Shown here: positions 1 through 9,915 of the stretch, in pieces
Numbering within the stretch: position 1 is the first letter of the stretch
How the letters are laid out: the number at the start of each line of letters is the position of its first letter
Assembly: GCA_003116975.1 (NCBI GenBank)
Contig: BGKB01000028.1
Coordinates: 186,001-250,000 of the forward strand
Direction of reading: 5' to 3'
DNA: 64,000 bases
DNA from: Aurantiochytrium sp. KH105
Lineage: Eukaryota; Sar; Bigyra; Thraustochytrida; Thraustochytriidae
Notes under the pieces: generated by a model
The model's input: only the letters and a program-made list of their open reading frames with translations
Databases searched by the model: none
Told to the model about the DNA's origin: nothing
Position numbers and translations under genes: made by a program

Positions 1-2249
1 ATCTCGCCACGAAAGCGCTCTGTCTGGGCGTCCATTGCCTGCTCCACGACGCGCAGTTGCTCGCGCAGCTCCACGACGCGTTGTTCCTGCGTTGCGCGTT
101 GTTCCATGGCTTGAGCTTGCGACGCAACTTCCATCTCGCGACGCATCATGAGCGCCCGGCGTTCAACGTCCAACTTGGTTTTCTTCACTTCTCGCTCGTG
201 GTCCAGCAGAAGCTGGCTCACTTCTTCTTGATGTTTCTTTTCAAGTCGAAGTTGCTCACTTTTCGCCCGAAGTACCTCTTGTTCCCTCTCCTCTGCGCAC
301 GCTGCGATCGTCTCATGACGAGCCTTCGAAACCGCCTCTGTGGCCTCCCTTTTCTGCTCTTCAAGCTGGGCGCGCAAACTTTCCCGCTCACGCGCGAGCG
401 CATCTGTCTCGGTGCGAAGCTCTTCACGCTCCTTTTGCACAGCGTCAAGATCATGTTGGAATTGCTCCTCGAGATCTTCGATGTTTGCTTTATGTGTATC
501 CGCAAGCGTGACAAGACGAGCGTCCCACGATCGTTCGAGCTGGAGCCTCTCTTCTCTCCATGCCTTCTCTGCAGTCTCCATCGCTTGACTTGCCGCCTGG
601 TCAATTGAGCTTTCTAAATGCCCCGCCTGCCGCGCGAGAGCAATAGCAAACTCTTCGTGAGCGGTTTTCAACACCTCCGAGTGATTGTGCAATGATCGCT
701 GCATTGCGGCTGCATGATCAGCGTTGAGCATGCCAATTGTCTCCGCATGAAGGTCCTTGGTCTGCTCTAGCAGCGCAGACATTTGCGCGCGCACTTCCCC
801 TTCGCGGCGTTGAGCAGCCATTCGCTCATCGGCGACGGCTTCTCGCAAGTTCCTCTCGAGGCGCTCAACAACACCTTTGTGGTCATCCTTGAGACGCTCG
901 AGTGTGCGTGTACTCTCGTCGCGTACGCCCTGTAGTTTGACTTTCAACTCTTGCTCGTGCGCTGACTTTTCTTCCCTCGATTTGGCCACGAGCTCTAAAC
1001 GCAAGCCTTCGAATCGCTCCTCATGCATTTGATTGAGCTCGTCGAGCTCCGATTTGTGCTTTGCGAGAGCGTTCTTCATAAAAGACGATTTCGACGCTTC
1101 AAAGTGCGCACGGACCTGCTTCAACTTGGCCTCATGTTTCGCACGCTCGCCACGCAAAACCTTTTCGTGCTGGGCACGGAGCTCTGCCACCTCAGTAGTC
1201 TTTTCCGCATGCTTCAATTTCTCACGCAAGATGCTTTCTTTGTCGCGTCTTTGCATTTCGTCCTGAAAAGTCTGTTTGTTCTTTTGCAGCCGTCGCTTGA
1301 AATCTCTCTCGAGACCCTCTCGTGTCAGGACCAGAGCTTCTGTGTCTTCTTGCGCTTGCTGTTTGAGTGCGGCAACCTCCGCAGTGGCCTTAGCTTGGAT
1401 GGCGACGAGCCTGCGCTCTGCGTCGTCGATCTTGCTCGCGCACGCGTAGCGAGTCGAAGCCTGCTCTGCGGCGTGCTCTGCGCACTTGAATTCGTGCTGG
1501 GCTCGCAATGCGAAAAGCTCTTCGTGCAAGTCTTTGTTTTCTTTCGTGAGCGCAGCCAGCTCATCTGCCGTGTTCTCGTTATCAGCGCGACAAGCTTTTC
1601 CTTTGGCCGTATCTGGGACAATCGAGTTTGCAACGTCTCGTGCGCGAGTTTCAACGGAGACAAGACTCTTTTCAAGAGCCAGATACTGTTCCCAGACCTT
1701 GACTTTGCGCGCGAGGTTCCGGTGTTTTTCGCGTTCGTCTTCGAGTTGTTCTGCGAGGTCTCTCTGCTGAGGATTCATCGTCTCCCAAGGTAGCTCCCTG
1801 CCAGCCATGGCCGCGCGTTGAGACTTGACGAGCTGCTTCTTCATTTTGACCACAAATGCGTGAAGATCCGCCCTACATCTTCGTGTGTCCGCAGTGCAGG
1901 CCTCGAGCGCGCTCAACGCCTGCTTGTTTTCCTCCGCGAGAACTCGAATTCGAACGTCCCGGTGTGTGAGACTGCGCTTTAGTGCAGTCGCCTCGCTCTC
2001 CGCAGCGACCTTCTCTTGCGCAAGCTTGCGCACCTTTTCTAAGAGGACCCCTGCCGCCGCTTCGCCTTTGTCGTGGTCCTCCTCTGACGTCTCTCGCTGG
2101 TCGGTGAGGTGCCGCTGGTGCGAGTCTTCGTGGTGCAACATTGTCATTGTCCCTGGCAGTGCGTGGTTCTGCGTCTGCCTCGCAAGAGCGTCGCGTTGGC
2201 TTTTTGCCTCGCGCAAGCGCGACGCGCTGGACGCGCCCCCGCCCCGCAT
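1..2249 (-). CDS. Long coiled-coil protein, C-terminus outside window
   Basis: One minus-strand frame stays open from an ATG at 2249 to the left edge (about 749 codons, no stop), so this is a partial gene. A second in-frame ATG pair lies at 2147-2139. I prefer 2249 because the frame is already open and codon-like there, but 2147 is possible. After a basic, low-complexity start the protein is almost continuous heptad-type coiled coil rich in E, Q, K, R and L (for example QEQRVVELREQLRVVEQAMD near position 20-80), with no membrane segment. Such proteins are usually structural: centrosomal, basal-body or cytoskeletal scaffolds. That role is inference. No family-specific motif is visible, so I give no name. 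The next gene, also minus-strand, is another coiled-coil protein. Several plus-strand frames here are shadows of this repetitive sequence. Confidence 0.85.
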   Translation of the reverse strand, partial: MRGGGASSASRLREAKSQRDALARQTQNHALPGTMTMLHHEDSHQRHLTDQRETSEEDHDKGEAAAGVLLEKVRKLAQEKVAAESEATALKRSLTHRDVRIRVLAEENKQALSALEACTADTRRCRADLHAFVVKMKKQLVKSQRAAMAGRELPWETMNPQQRDLAEQLEDEREKHRNLARKVKVWEQYLALEKSLVSVETRARDVANSIVPDTAKGKACRADNENTADELAALTKENKDLHEELFALRAQHEFKCAEHAAEQASTRYACASKIDDAERRLVAIQAKATAEVAALKQQAQEDTEALVLTREGLERDFKRRLQKNKQTFQDEMQRRDKESILREKLKHAEKTTEVAELRAQHEKVLRGERAKHEAKLKQVRAHFEASKSSFMKNALAKHKSELDELNQMHEERFEGLRLELVAKSREEKSAHEQELKVKLQGVRDESTRTLERLKDDHKGVVERLERNLREAVADERMAAQRREGEVRAQMSALLEQTKDLHAETIGMLNADHAAAMQRSLHNHSEVLKTAHEEFAIALARQAGHLESSIDQAASQAMETAEKAWREERLQLERSWDARLVTLADTHKANIEDLEEQFQHDLDAVQKEREELRTETDALARERESLRAQLEEQKREATEAVSKARHETIAACAEEREQEVLRAKSEQLRLEKKHQEEVSQLLLDHEREVKKTKLDVERRALMMRREMEVASQAQAMEQRATQEQRVVELREQLRVVEQAMDAQTERFRGE

Positions 2250-2904
2250 AAGCGCCAGCCCGCCCGCGCGCGCGAGCGAGCGACCGCGCGAGCAGCCTGC
2301 AGCCTGTTTGGCGGCGCGGCGCAGCGCAGCGCAGCCTGCCTCGCTGCCTGCCTGCCTGCCTGCCTGCCTGTAAAATATATCTGCTCGCTAGGCGCGGCAC
2401 GCGCCACAGTTTGTTCGGATTCGGGTGCACACTCTCGTCTTGCTTTACTACTACTACGATGAGCAGAGAAGCGCCAGTGAGGACGGGGCGACTTCCTCCG
2501 AGATTAACCCAAACAAGTCGACGGCCGAAGGAAAGAGGCGAAGGGAGGGAAGTGGCGGCCAGCTGGACCGGGCGGCATGGATCATGATTGACCTGGCTGG
2601 CATTACAAGACGTAGGCTGATGATGGTCTCTGTGCGACACCACCCCGGGCAAGGAACGAGAAAAGTAACGGATCATTCGGCTTGGTTGTAGGTTTTTTTT
2701 TCTCTCCAAACTGGACTGACAGTAAGCTAAGGTATACACAGATTGAACAGGCCCATGCCCAAGGTCATGCCTTTCTATGCCTATACATGCCCAGGCTCCA
2801 GGCTCCAGGTCTTCTCGAGTTGCTTGGATCATAAGGGAGCGACGCAGCGCCAACGAAAGAAAGATAGTAAACAAGTGACAAGGGTCTTTGAGACGCCTTA
2901 CAAT
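2250..2904. promoter_or_regulatory. Promoter and 5'UTR of the left coiled-coil gene, plus 3' end of the next gene
   Basis: No gene is convincing here. On the minus strand a TATA-like A/T block lies at 2371-2381, about 125 bases before the ATG at 2249. Directly downstream of it (2343-2370) sits a run of the tetranucleotide GCCT. The rest probably holds the 5' leader and the terminator of the gene ending at 2905. Confidence 0.4.
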
Positions 2905-5151
2905 TTACGATGAGGCTCGCCACGAAGCACCAGCACGACCACCGACAAGATTCCTAACGCCAATAGCATAGCTGCGGCCACCCAAGCTGGCTGCAGCAGA
3001 ACTCGGCACAGCCGCGTCATGAGCTCGCGTGCGGGCACGACGCTCTTGAAGCTCCCCCAGTTCCTCGGGTGTCAAACGCTTCCGATTATATGCGGTAGTT
3101 GCCTCGGTGAGCGCACTTCGGGCCTTGAGCTTCTGATCAAAGCCCGGTCGTACTGCTGGGCGCACCTTGAGGGTTTGAATATGGGTGGCCCGATCTTGTT
3201 TTTCGGTCTCTTGTTTATGCTTCGCCACAGTGCGGCGTTGCGTCGCAAGAGCAAGATCACGCGCTTGTCGCTCTTTGAGACTTACAGTGGCCTTGCGAAG
3301 CTCGTGCTCGCGCGCATCGCGCACAGCAGCTGCCTCGAAATTGCGCTGCCGATCACGTTCCGCCTCCCGCTGCAGCTTGAAGAGAGCGATGCGCTCCTTC
3401 TCGGCACGTCTCCGTTGCAAGTCTTCAGCTCTCCTCTCCCGTTCAGCGCGCTCTTCGGCTTCTTTGGCGGCATGTTCAGCGCGCCGCTCAGCGTCTCGTG
3501 CTGCTTTCCACTCTGCGACGGCACGACGGCGCTCCTTGCGTTCTTGCTCTAGCTCCTTTTCGCGTTGTTTGCGTTCGGCGACAATCTGCGCTGAGGCCTT
3601 GCCCTTGCCCTCCGCCCCAGTAGCGTTCCTGTTACCCAGATTAGGATTTGCTTGCTCTTGGTCTCTGGCAAACCCACTACTTGACGAAGCCGCACGCGAA
3701 GTTTTACTGTGAGTCTTGCTTGCTTTCCACTCGCGGACGACTCGCTTCTTTTCTTCCAATAGTGAGATGTAGTGTCCGTACCACCGCGCATGCTCTTGAA
3801 TTGCATCTTCGTCCTTGCCAGGTATTTCACTGCCAGCCTTTTCAAAGAGTCTTCCAATGGGTTTGGGGACCTCTGCACCTTTTGAACGAGCAAACTGAAT
3901 AAGGCTTGCGTCCGCGACTTTGAGACGCGACACGCAGCGCAAAAAGTCTGCGTGGTCGCGTCCATCCCAGTGCCCGCTGGAACCTCCCATTTCCGCGATT
4001 TCCTCCTCGATGGCATCAATGCGGGCCTTCAGGTCGGCGTGCTCGACCCGCGGACTCCTCCTCGAGGACTGTGACCGCGCAGAGGCAAGTGGGCTGCGAA
4101 CGGCGTTGATTTGGCGATCACGCGTCTTTTCCTCTGCCGCAAGTCGTTTCGAAGCGCGGTCTTGCTCTTCTTCAAGGTCAAAACGCGTGCTGAGATGCGC
4201 GAGCTCTTGTGTCAAGGCCTCCTCCTTGGCAACGAGCTTTTCAAAGACGGTACGCCGCGATGTTTTCACGGCATTGATGCAAGTTTCAGCATGATCCATT
4301 TGCTGCTCCACCGCGCGCAAATACGCGTCGCCCGCGCCCATCTCAGCAACAGTGTTGGCAAGACGCTCGACGGCCCATTTGGCCTTGTCGAGCTGATTGA
4401 AAAGGTCACGACGATCACTGTCCCGTTTGCGATCAAGATCGACCTCTTCTTTGACCAGATCAGCTGTTTCTTCCTCGAGGTGTCCGCGAGCCAAGCGAAG
4501 CCCTGCTTGTCGCTCACGGTCAAGGACCTGGCTCTGATGCGTGAGTTTTGTGAAGCGCTGCTTCCACTCAAAGACCTCCTGAAGAGCCTTTCGTCTGCGC
4601 TTGGCGGCTTCTGACGCAAGCTTGTACTTGAGGGCTTCCTCCCTTGCGGCCTCTGCGTCTACACGCGCAGCCTCCTCATCGTCGGCCTCGTCCTGCTCCT
4701 TTCGCTCGCCCTTTTCAGGAGAACCACTTTCTCGAGGCCTTGATCTCCTCCCAGGCCTCGGTTTTGACGACGCGCGACGGTGATGTGACGAGGTCTCGTT
4801 TGAGATTTCCGGACTGCCACTATTACTTTCTCGCTCGCGGGCATTGCGTGCGTGTTCCGCGTCATTTTCATGGCTACGCTGGGAGCGAAGATCTTCGGAC
4901 TCGCGTTGTTTCTCTTCCTCGGCGCGAGATCTTGTTGCAAGATGTCGCGGTCGGAGACGCGGCTGCGTAATCTTCGTGCCTTCCCATGCCTCGACCTCGC
5001 GCTCGAGGGCCTCGGAGCGGGCCTTGCTCAGGCTCTTGAGCCTGTCGAGCACAGCGAGCTTGGTCTCCACGTCCAGTCCCGGGTCGTCCAGCATTTTGCG
5101 AGCACATAGTTCACTCAGCGTCGGCACGCCGCTTCCGCGGGTATCCTTCAT
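2905..5151 (-). CDS. Coiled-coil protein similar to CCDC112
   Basis: 748 residues from the ATG at 5151 (begins MKDTRGSGVPTLSELC). The frame is open further up to 5667, but that part overlaps the divergent lectin gene and has shadow-like composition, so I reject it. Order: a charged, disordered stretch to about residue 190; coiled coil to about 350; then a segment with a GHWDGRDHADFL motif followed by HARWYGHYISLLEEKKRVV. A long K/R/E-rich helix comes next, and a tail near the C-terminus contains RPAVRPGFDQKLKARSALTE. The W-D-x-x-D-H-x-x-F-L element, the E-H-x-x-W-Y element and the basic tail recall CCDC112 and CCDC148, which in animals are linked to centriolar satellites and cilia. That fits a lineage with flagellated zoospores, but the function is inferred from family resemblance only. 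Confidence 0.75.
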   Translation of the reverse strand: MKDTRGSGVPTLSELCARKMLDDPGLDVETKLAVLDRLKSLSKARSEALEREVEAWEGTKITQPRLRPRHLATRSRAEEEKQRESEDLRSQRSHENDAEHARNARERESNSGSPEISNETSSHHRRASSKPRPGRRSRPRESGSPEKGERKEQDEADDEEAARVDAEAAREEALKYKLASEAAKRRRKALQEVFEWKQRFTKLTHQSQVLDRERQAGLRLARGHLEEETADLVKEEVDLDRKRDSDRRDLFNQLDKAKWAVERLANTVAEMGAGDAYLRAVEQQMDHAETCINAVKTSRRTVFEKLVAKEEALTQELAHLSTRFDLEEEQDRASKRLAAEEKTRDRQINAVRSPLASARSQSSRRSPRVEHADLKARIDAIEEEIAEMGGSSGHWDGRDHADFLRCVSRLKVADASLIQFARSKGAEVPKPIGRLFEKAGSEIPGKDEDAIQEHARWYGHYISLLEEKKRVVREWKASKTHSKTSRAASSSSGFARDQEQANPNLGNRNATGAEGKGKASAQIVAERKQREKELEQERKERRRAVAEWKAARDAERRAEHAAKEAEERAERERRAEDLQRRRAEKERIALFKLQREAERDRQRNFEAAAVRDAREHELRKATVSLKERQARDLALATQRRTVAKHKQETEKQDRATHIQTLKVRPAVRPGFDQKLKARSALTEATTAYNRKRLTPEELGELQERRARTRAHDAAVPSSAAASLGGRSYAIGVRNLVGGRAGASWRASS

Positions 5152-5503
5152 CCTCGTGAGCTGCGCCTGGCTCTGCTCCCGCCTCGCCTGCGTTCCCGCC
5201 GTGCGCGCAAGCCCTTCCTCGCGTCGCCCAATCGGGATCTGCCTTAGCGGCGGCGACCGTTTTGCGCATTCGCGTCTGGTAATATTGCAAGCTATCCAAG
5301 TATGCGGCCTGTACACTGCGCAGCCTGTACCAGACCAAGAAGCATTCGCGAACCACCTCGCCTTTCCAAACAAGACGAGGCAAACGAGACGAGACAAGAA
5401 CTCTGGACCAACGCAAACCCTCTCGGCTGCGCAAAGGGCTTTGCGCGTGCGCGCGCAGAAGCTCTTGCGCAAGGGTTTCTGCGGACGGCCTTGCGCTACG
5501 AGC
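5152..5503. promoter_or_regulatory. Shared divergent promoter, coiled-coil gene and lectin gene
   Basis: 352 bases separate the two start codons of divergently transcribed genes. No clear TATA box is seen. Right after the 5504 ATG, a GCA-type trinucleotide run (about 5549-5580) encodes an alanine tract. Confidence 0.45.
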
Positions 5504-8344
5504 ATGAGTGGCGCAGACAAGCCAAAGAGCTCTCTTGGAGGAGGAGATGCGGCAGCAGCAGCAGCAGGAGCAACAGCAGTTGCTGCTTCAAGAATGGGAC
5601 GCGCGTCCCGATACGGCGCAACGCCCAGGTCAGCGAAAGCGCTCCTGATGCTCGCTGTAGCGTGCATACTGAGTGCAACAGCAGTGGCAGGAACACAAGC
5701 ACAACTGCCGGATCACCTCGTGGTGACTTGGGACTTTGATGATGACCTCGACGGCTGGGCGCAGTCAACTTGGGAGGAAATGGGTGCGCAGGTCTACGCC
5801 GAGGGAGGCGAAATGCGCGGGAGAGTTCAACGGGCAGGCCAAGTGCCGCGTTTTGACTCCCCGCTTTTCCGCGCAAACGCCAGCGATAAACTCACCGTCG
5901 TCATGCGCGTCAAGTACGGAGGCCAACGCGAGCGGGGAGCTCGCGTCGACGTTCGTCTCTTGGGGAGCGAGTCCACAGTCGAAGACTTTCAGTCGCTACC
6001 GCGTTCCTTTGGCGGCGGAGCTGCAACAATTGCGAGCGTTCCCTTTGATGAGGAGGTCTTTCCGGACGGCCGATATGCCATCATCAAGGCTCCAATTCAC
6101 GAACATGTAAATGGGACGGTCGTCCAGCTCCGCATCTTCCCAATCCAGTTCGATCCCGAAAATACCATTGTAGAGCTCTGGGGCACCTTTGATATTGACT
6201 GGATCCGCCTCGTCGAGGCACCCACCATCACCAAGGTTGAGGGTTGCTTGAACAAGTATTTTGATGAAGCACCAGAGCCCCTACATCCGTCTCTGATGAG
6301 CCAGCGATCCGAAGACGGCGAATACGTCTTTCGTGGCGGCAGCGAAGACGGCGTCAACAATGTCACCATCAAAGCTATCGCGAGCAATGGCGATGGCCAT
6401 CTATTACACAAGTCAAGTTTTCTGCAAGAAAGCCCGGAGAGCCCCTACGCCACGACCTTCAATTGCCCTCGGCAGGGACCGCAGACAAGAATTCGCATCA
6501 CTGGACGAAACTTGGGAGATTATGCTACGATAGCAGCCCCCATTGAGGCCACGTTGGATGCTCAGGTCGCTGAGGAAGCAAATGCGCCAGGCGGAACCTT
6601 GCAGAAATGGGACACTGTGACAATCAATGGTCAAATATGCGCGGATGTCGTCATGCTCGAAGTAGAACGAATGATCGAGTGTACGCTTCCATCAACAGCT
6701 GCAACAAATGGCCTGGACCGCGTACCCGTGACGGTGCAGCAACCTGATTACAGGTGTCTTGAAGATAGCAAACCCTATTTGTCGTACATGGTGCCGGCGC
6801 CTCAGCCACTCGCGGCGCCTGAGGTTGCGAATCTTGGTTCAAGAGGTCTCGACCTCACCTGGAGTGCCCCCTCTGACCCCTGGGACGCCGCGACGGTCAC
6901 CGGATATGTTGTTCTCGTATATGAAGAGCCCCTCGATCCTTTCTTTAAGGACAACGCCCCCGGTCGTCTGCCTGTGAACAGGACGAACCGGTTCACGCTG
7001 ATCCGTGAAGATGTGCTGGGAAATGTGACATCGACCTCGATAGTCGGCCTTGGCCCAGAACGAAACTACAGGTTTGCTTTGCAGGCCCTCGTCGAGGATC
7101 CTCGTGAAGCATCATGCTGGAAAGTCGACCTGTATGGGCGTCGCCAGCTCTTGACAGGGGCGCTGAGAAGTGTGAGTTCTGCACTCACTGCCGTCGAGAC
7201 AACGCTTTCTCTCGATGTACATTTCCCCTCCTTTCCCGCTTCTTCGACGCTCGAGGTCGGTGCGACGGACGCTCGAACACTTTTAGGACCATCGCGCAAC
7301 GAAGGCGGCGAGGGTCACTACGGCCTTCGCCTCGTAGGGAGCGCGCAAATTGCCAATTGTAATGAGACGTCGCTGTGCTGCGACCACGCCTCAGATGGCT
7401 CCTGTGAGACAATCTGCGTATCCACTGCAACCCAAGTGGGAGTTGATCCAGACTATCTGAACCTGGACGCAGATCGAGAGGTGCCTGGCAACAGCGCTGA
7501 GAATGGGCAAGAGCTCTATGTTGGGCCTCTTGCAGGCATTCCTGGTGGTGATCTCCCGGATGGCCCGTTCCCCGCGTGTGGTCCTGCTCTACGCCTCACA
7601 CCGTCGCGAGCACGTGCGTCCGGAGCAGCATGGTATCCGCGCAAGATGAACGTTCGAGAGGGGTTCGTCACGGAATTCACCTTGCGGCTCAGCAATCCGT
7701 CTTTGGTCTGTACAGTAATGGATGACGAGGCGACGCAATGTCGCAGTCGCGGCGCAGACGGTCTTGCGTTCGTAATCCAGAACGAAGCGTCGAGCGCTTT
7801 GGGTCATGGGGGCATGAACCTTGGCTTTGGCGGTATTTCAAATGCTCTTGCGATTGAATTTGATACCTTTCACAATCCCGAGAAACGGGATCCCTATGAA
7901 AACCACATTGCCGTCTTCGCCACTTCTATGAAAGGGGACGTCATGGACTCGGGCCATCATATGTCTCTTGCCTCTACAACTGCCGTGCCCGACCTCACGC
8001 AAGGCTCGCACCGCATCCGCATCGAATATTCGCCTCGCATGCGCGAGGACGACATTCTTGATCCGGCCTTTTTCGCCACCGCGCAGACAGCGACTTTGAT
8101 GGCAAGTCAAAATGCCTGGGGGTGGGAAATGGGTTCCCTCAAAATTTTCGTCAACGATCTTCATCGCCCCGTGCTTGTGACGGTTCTGAACTTGGGAGCT
8201 ACAGTTGACCTCGACAGCGGACGTGCATGGGTGGGATTCACTGCAGCGACAGGGGACGGATTCTGGCAAGCACACGAGCTCTTGAATTGGACCTTTCAAT
8301 CGTCACGTTTGCACCCATTCAATCTTGAGGCGGTAGTCGAGTAA
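5504..8344 (+). CDS. Secreted multidomain L-type lectin with Ig-like and FN3 domains
   Basis: 946 residues. The ATG at 5504 is followed by an alanine-rich run, then a second ATG at 5594 (MGRASRYG) that starts a cleaner signal peptide (hydrophobic core ALLMLAVACILSATAVAG). The true start may be 5594. After the signal come: a beta-rich carbohydrate-module-like part starting WDFDDDLDGWAQ (to about residue 235); an IPT/TIG-like part (about 300-420, RIRITGRNLGDY and later MIECTLPS); a fibronectin type III domain (about 430-535); and a C-terminal legume-type lectin domain (about 700-935). The lectin domain shows DGLAFVIQNE, AIEFDTFHN, SHRIRIEY and AWVGFTAATGDG, all core strands of L-type lectins. 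Several NxT/NxS sites suggest glycosylation. There is no C-terminal membrane anchor, so it should be secreted or lumenal. Sugar binding is inferred from the fold. Confidence 0.85.
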   Translation: MSGADKPKSSLGGGDAAAAAAGATAVAASRMGRASRYGATPRSAKALLMLAVACILSATAVAGTQAQLPDHLVVTWDFDDDLDGWAQSTWEEMGAQVYAEGGEMRGRVQRAGQVPRFDSPLFRANASDKLTVVMRVKYGGQRERGARVDVRLLGSESTVEDFQSLPRSFGGGAATIASVPFDEEVFPDGRYAIIKAPIHEHVNGTVVQLRIFPIQFDPENTIVELWGTFDIDWIRLVEAPTITKVEGCLNKYFDEAPEPLHPSLMSQRSEDGEYVFRGGSEDGVNNVTIKAIASNGDGHLLHKSSFLQESPESPYATTFNCPRQGPQTRIRITGRNLGDYATIAAPIEATLDAQVAEEANAPGGTLQKWDTVTINGQICADVVMLEVERMIECTLPSTAATNGLDRVPVTVQQPDYRCLEDSKPYLSYMVPAPQPLAAPEVANLGSRGLDLTWSAPSDPWDAATVTGYVVLVYEEPLDPFFKDNAPGRLPVNRTNRFTLIREDVLGNVTSTSIVGLGPERNYRFALQALVEDPREASCWKVDLYGRRQLLTGALRSVSSALTAVETTLSLDVHFPSFPASSTLEVGATDARTLLGPSRNEGGEGHYGLRLVGSAQIANCNETSLCCDHASDGSCETICVSTATQVGVDPDYLNLDADREVPGNSAENGQELYVGPLAGIPGGDLPDGPFPACGPALRLTPSRARASGAAWYPRKMNVREGFVTEFTLRLSNPSLVCTVMDDEATQCRSRGADGLAFVIQNEASSALGHGGMNLGFGGISNALAIEFDTFHNPEKRDPYENHIAVFATSMKGDVMDSGHHMSLASTTAVPDLTQGSHRIRIEYSPRMREDDILDPAFFATAQTATLMASQNAWGWEMGSLKIFVNDLHRPVLVTVLNLGATVDLDSGRAWVGFTAATGDGFWQAHELLNWTFQSSRLHPFNLEAVVE

Positions 8345-8987
8345 AGGAAAGTAGATTCAAGCAACCTTATAGCCCTGCAGCAATCCCAATCAATGTCCAT
8401 GCGAGCGCGCGCGCAAGGATCTGAGTCACACCAAGTCAGGCAGAATATGAGTTACATCAAGGTCAGGCGAAACGCTCATTACAAACGATGATGCCCGAAT
8501 GACCCTGCTAAGCCATGATACGTGCGAATCGCTGCTTGCCCGAGCTTAGATCTTTTCTTCGTCCAGATTTGATGCAGACAGCGAAGAAACGAATTTGAAA
8601 GGTCATCGGTGGACAAGTAGCCTTGATCGTCCCCTGATCGCTCAGTTCCTCCACCTTCGGGGCGAGACCTTGGAATTCCTTTTGAGCTTGCGAATATTGG
8701 TCCTGCTCACGCGATCCGTCGCAGGTGCCGCAATATGTTTTGGCACGGAGAGTAGATCATTCGAAGCGCCCAATGTAAATCGTTGCTTAGAGTGATAAAC
8801 TTATAGACGGTGTTTCTTTGCTCTTGCAAACAAAATTCTTGCAAACTCGCGGCCCTTCGAGGTTTCGGCGGCCTTCCACTCGCTAGGTCTACGTCTCCCT
8901 CGCCACAATAGCTCGGGGACTTGTCTGCTCACTTGCTACTCGCTTGCGGCTTTCGTGCTGTGCTGCACTGGGATTGGTTGGGCTGAG
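8345..8987. other. Gap right of the lectin gene; possible remnant exon on minus strand
   Basis: No whole gene is visible. On the minus strand the frame 8508-8756 is open and reads like protein (TYCGTCDGSREQ, then VEELSDQGTIKATCPP), but it has no start codon. It could be a downstream exon or a relic of the RING-CH-like gene to its right. The rest shows nothing recognisable. Confidence 0.3.
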
Positions 8988-9386
8988 CTATGTCTTGGCG
9001 GTTTTGCAATTTGCTTCGTGGTTCGCAAAACCTAGGCAGGCAACCTGGACCTTGGAGATGGACCCCGTGCAGGCGCACGGAGCAATGAGAGGGTTGTCTT
9101 TTGTACATTCGTCGTCGCCGCAAATGCGGCACTCATCGACGCTGCCAGTGCTTCCAGGCGATCCCCTCGCTCGTCCCGCATCGTTCTCAGCAGTCAGCAG
9201 GGGCCGCAGAAGACTGCTCTCGTGCAGGCAAGCAGGATCGTTAGGGTCTGCGCCTGCTTCAAGGTCATCGACCAGCAGACGACTGTCTCGGTGAGAGGGC
9301 AACGCATTCGTGTCTTCGGCCTCGAAGACCTCAATGGCCTCCTGATGACCTACGTTTGTCTTTGCAGCACTGTCGTCAGCGTCGAG
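8988..9386 (-). pseudogene. RING-CH (RINGv) domain frame, degenerate or unspliced
   Basis: A minus-strand frame open from 9386 to a stop at 8988 encodes an acidic stretch (EAIEVFEAEDTN, LLVDDLEAGADP) and then CRICGDDECTKDN, PLIAPCACTGSISK and VQVACL. This is the first half of a RING-CH zinc finger, as in MARCH-type membrane E3 ligases: C-x2-C, then P-L-I-x-P-C-x-C-T-G-S, then V-x-x-x-C-L. The histidine that normally follows the V is Q here. The last C-x2-C pair is absent: after the C-L the frame reads GFANHEANCKTAKT and stops. No ATG precedes the frame. It is either an exon of a spliced gene whose other exons I cannot place, or a decaying copy. It lies downstream of and on the same strand as the repeat-tail membrane protein at 9916-12339. 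Confidence 0.5.
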
Positions 9387-9915
9387 CTATCGCTCTCGTC
9401 GCTACAGCATACAGACTCGAGGTCGTGTCCCAGTTCAAGATCGTCTGATCCTGCTGCTGATGGCGCCCTGCGCTCCGGAACAGCTCCACCTCGTCTCGCT
9501 TGGCCCCCTGTTTGGCCTCCGCCGCCCTCGTCGCGCTGCCGTCCGCCTCGCCGTGGCGCAATACTCGCGGCATCCGTCGCGCCGAATTGCTCGCTTTCGA
9601 TCTTCTCGAGCCTCCCGGACCCGACGCAGAACAGTGGGAATCGGCGACGGGCATAGAGTTGATTTTTGTAAAACGTAGGGGTGCCACACGGCACTTGGCT
9701 TCGGGGTCTTTAGACGGGCTATTCTTCGCCGGTGCCAATGTGCGTCCCCGTCGCTGAAGATGAAAGATATGTATAGCCGTGGAAAACGGAGACAAGTTGA
9801 GGAGGTTTGCAAGCGCGTTTCTTGCTCGGATGGATAGCGGACGGTCCGGCCTTCGCGAACGCTCTTCATCAGAATCCATTGTTGCAAACTCAATCAAGAC
9901 ATCTCGGACTCCTCC
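9387..9915 (-). other. In-frame continuation beyond the stop of the repeat-tail gene
   Basis: After the TGA at 9918-9916 the same minus frame stays open to 9376. It keeps reading repeat sequence (IEFATMDSDEERSRRPDRP) for about 30 codons, then leaves the repeat. A second minus frame (stop at 9350) reads acidic and serine-rich sequence (DDLELGHDLESVCCSDESD) that also looks like coding DNA. This may be the former 3' end of the upstream gene, cut off by a stop arising in the Glu/Gly codon tract, or exons of the RING-CH-like gene. Confidence 0.4.

Noticed and set aside
1023-1793. Plus-strand frame of 256 codons
   Set aside because: Shadow of the minus-strand coiled-coil gene; no protein features.
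4844-5503. Upstream extension of the lectin frame
   Set aside because: It starts with TTG, not ATG, and is antisense to the coiled-coil gene.
5152-5667. Extended N-terminus of the CCDC112-like gene up to an ATG at 5667
   Set aside because: It overlaps the signal-peptide region of the divergent lectin gene and reads like an antisense shadow. The ATG at 5151 starts normal sequence.
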